In this document: piece after piece, positions 31,878 through 32,595 of the stretch
Layout: every line of letters starts with the position of its first letter
Position numbering within the stretch: position 1 is the first letter of the stretch
Assembly (NCBI GenBank): GCA_026982075.1
Contig: JALSHU010000014.1
Location: 1 to 32,595, forward strand
From: Sulfurovum sp.
GTDB lineage: Bacteria; Campylobacterota; Campylobacteria; Campylobacterales; Sulfurovaceae
Direction of reading: 5' to 3'
DNA length: 32,595 bases
Position numbers and translations under genes: made by a program
Notes under the pieces: generated by a model
What the model was told of the DNA's origin: nothing
Seen by the model: the letters and a program-made list of their open reading frames with translations, nothing else
Database searches by the model: none

Positions 31878-32595
31878 TTATCCTTGTATATTATTTAGTA
31901 TCAATAGTGCATCTCTATAGATTGGTTCATCTATAAAACCATAGGTGTCATCCATAAAGCCATTATTTCCTTTAGCAGCATGTATCTCAAAACGTTCTTT
32001 AATATACAGTGCTCTAACAATATCATATTTATTAATACTAAAAATATCATTTGCAATACTGACTTGCTTTGGTCCCATACAGGCTTTAGAAGTAAAGCCC
32101 ATCATCTTCTCATGTTCACACCATGCTCTAAATGTCTCTGTGTTGTGATACTCTTGGTACATAAAACTGATAGGGTGTATGCCCGCTGTCTTTGCATCTA
32201 CTAAAAACTTAGAGAGTATATAGTCGATGGTAGGATTACCCTCTGTTACGATGGACTGTGGTAAACCAAGAGAGGTGAGTAGGTCTAAGATGCCTAAGTT
32301 TGCAGTAGTAAGACGTGGGTCTATGCGTAGGGAGCTTAGATTTTCAAACGCTTCTTTGGTTTCTAGTGAAATGTGTAGTTCTTTCTCCTTGCTTAGCAAT
32401 GTAAGTGCTTGGGCTATTTGGGTTTGTGTTTTTACTTTAGCCACACGTACTGCATCAAAGGAAAAATTATTTAAAAAAGTTATCTCTTCAGCACCACCTT
32501 CATCTAAAGGGTTCACTCGAACAATGATGAAGCTGTTAGAATGTTCCATATACGAGAGAAAAAGGGCGATGTTATGCAGTGCCTCTTTTTTACGG
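31878..32595 (-). CDS. CitE/HpcH-HpaI-type lyase, 5'-truncated by the window edge
   Basis: This is an aldolase/citrate-lyase beta-like TIM-barrel enzyme. The track gives an ATG at 32549, but the frame stays open to the right edge (RKKEALHNIALFLSYMEHS...), and that sequence continues the family pattern, so the gene begins outside the window. Visible parts are FIIVRVNPLDEGGAEEI (substrate Arg region), SLETKEAFENLSSL (the catalytic Glu), ANLGILDLLTSLG, and MGFTSKACMGPKQVSIANDIF (the C-terminal FxGKxxIHP-like motif, here TSKACMGPKQV). The substrate is unknown; CitE-like proteins act on CoA esters such as malyl- or citramalyl-CoA. Confidence 0.75.
   Translation of the reverse strand, partial: RKKEALHNIALFLSYMEHSNSFIIVRVNPLDEGGAEEITFLNNFSFDAVRVAKVKTQTQIAQALTLLSKEKELHISLETKEAFENLSSLRIDPRLTTANLGILDLLTSLGLPQSIVTEGNPTIDYILSKFLVDAKTAGIHPISFMYQEYHNTETFRAWCEHEKMMGFTSKACMGPKQVSIANDIFSINKYDIVRALYIKERFEIHAAKGNNGFMDDTYGFIDEPIYRDALLILNNIQG

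Noticed and set aside
1-32595. CRISPR array, tRNA/rRNA genes, insertion sequences, prophage or attachment sites
   Set aside because: I saw no regular direct-repeat array, no tRNA-like cloverleaf with CCA end, no transposase or integrase frame, and no flanking target duplications.

Overview
The window is AT-rich, gene-dense bacterial chromosome. Gene content and order suggest a sulfur-oxidising Campylobacterota (epsilonproteobacterium) of the Sulfurovum/Sulfurimonas type. The clues are a futalosine-pathway deaminase (mqnX-like) beside aroQ-pepQ-folK-flhF, an order I recall from Campylobacter and Helicobacter; small periplasmic c-type cytochromes; extended -10 promoters (TGnTATAAT); and the general style of the proteins. 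The taxon is an inference; no rRNA or tRNA gene is present to fix it. I found no insertion sequence, prophage, CRISPR array or tRNA.

Layout. (1) 1-3273: small housekeeping and redox genes: dodecin, a TauE/SafE-like membrane protein, a TerB-like protein, acylphosphatase, a Cys/His-rich 66-residue protein, MsrA and thioredoxin 2. (2) 3274-7096: an OmpR-type response regulator and histidine kinase overlap each other and run into a mini-cytochrome c. These are followed by a locus with three paralogous ~105-residue secreted proteins (three invariant cysteines, no heme motif) and a cytochrome c553-like protein with a textbook terminator. (3) 7097-12932, minus strand: a four-gene Cu(I)/Ag(I) efflux operon, cusC-cusB-cusA plus a lipoprotein. 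A short Cys tag, MKCxxGKC, recurs in the lipoprotein (twice), in CusB and at the C-terminus of the distant TauE/SafE protein. (4) 13036-16651: a consensus sigma70 promoter, a strongly folded ~130-nt leader RNA, then DUF4395, an Rrf2 regulator, a Cys/Met-metabolism PLP enzyme and a CAP-domain protein, probably one transcription unit concerned with sulfur. (5) 16682-22656: mqnX-like deaminase divergent from aroQ-pepQ-folK-flhF-(tandem SpoA protein)-mnmA. FlhF and the SpoA protein are flagellar-type proteins with no other flagellar gene in view. (6) 22658-26837: DUF2062 divergent from prs-lepA-(NifX-like)-(CopD-like), whose start and stop codons touch. (7) 26937-32595: an unknown CxxC membrane protein, Sir2-comF, a membrane GGDEF-EAL protein, MltB, and a CitE-like lyase that runs off the right edge.

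How it fits together. Regions 1-3 look like a periplasmic thiol, heme and copper neighbourhood: metal efflux, copper-type cysteine tags, methionine sulfoxide repair, thioredoxin and cytochromes, with a two-component system as a possible controller. Region 4 is a sulfur amino-acid module with possible RNA-level and Rrf2-level control. The items most worth following are the folded leader at 13072-13247, the three-paralog cysteine family, the shared MKCxxGKC tag, and the orphan FlhF plus SpoA pair.
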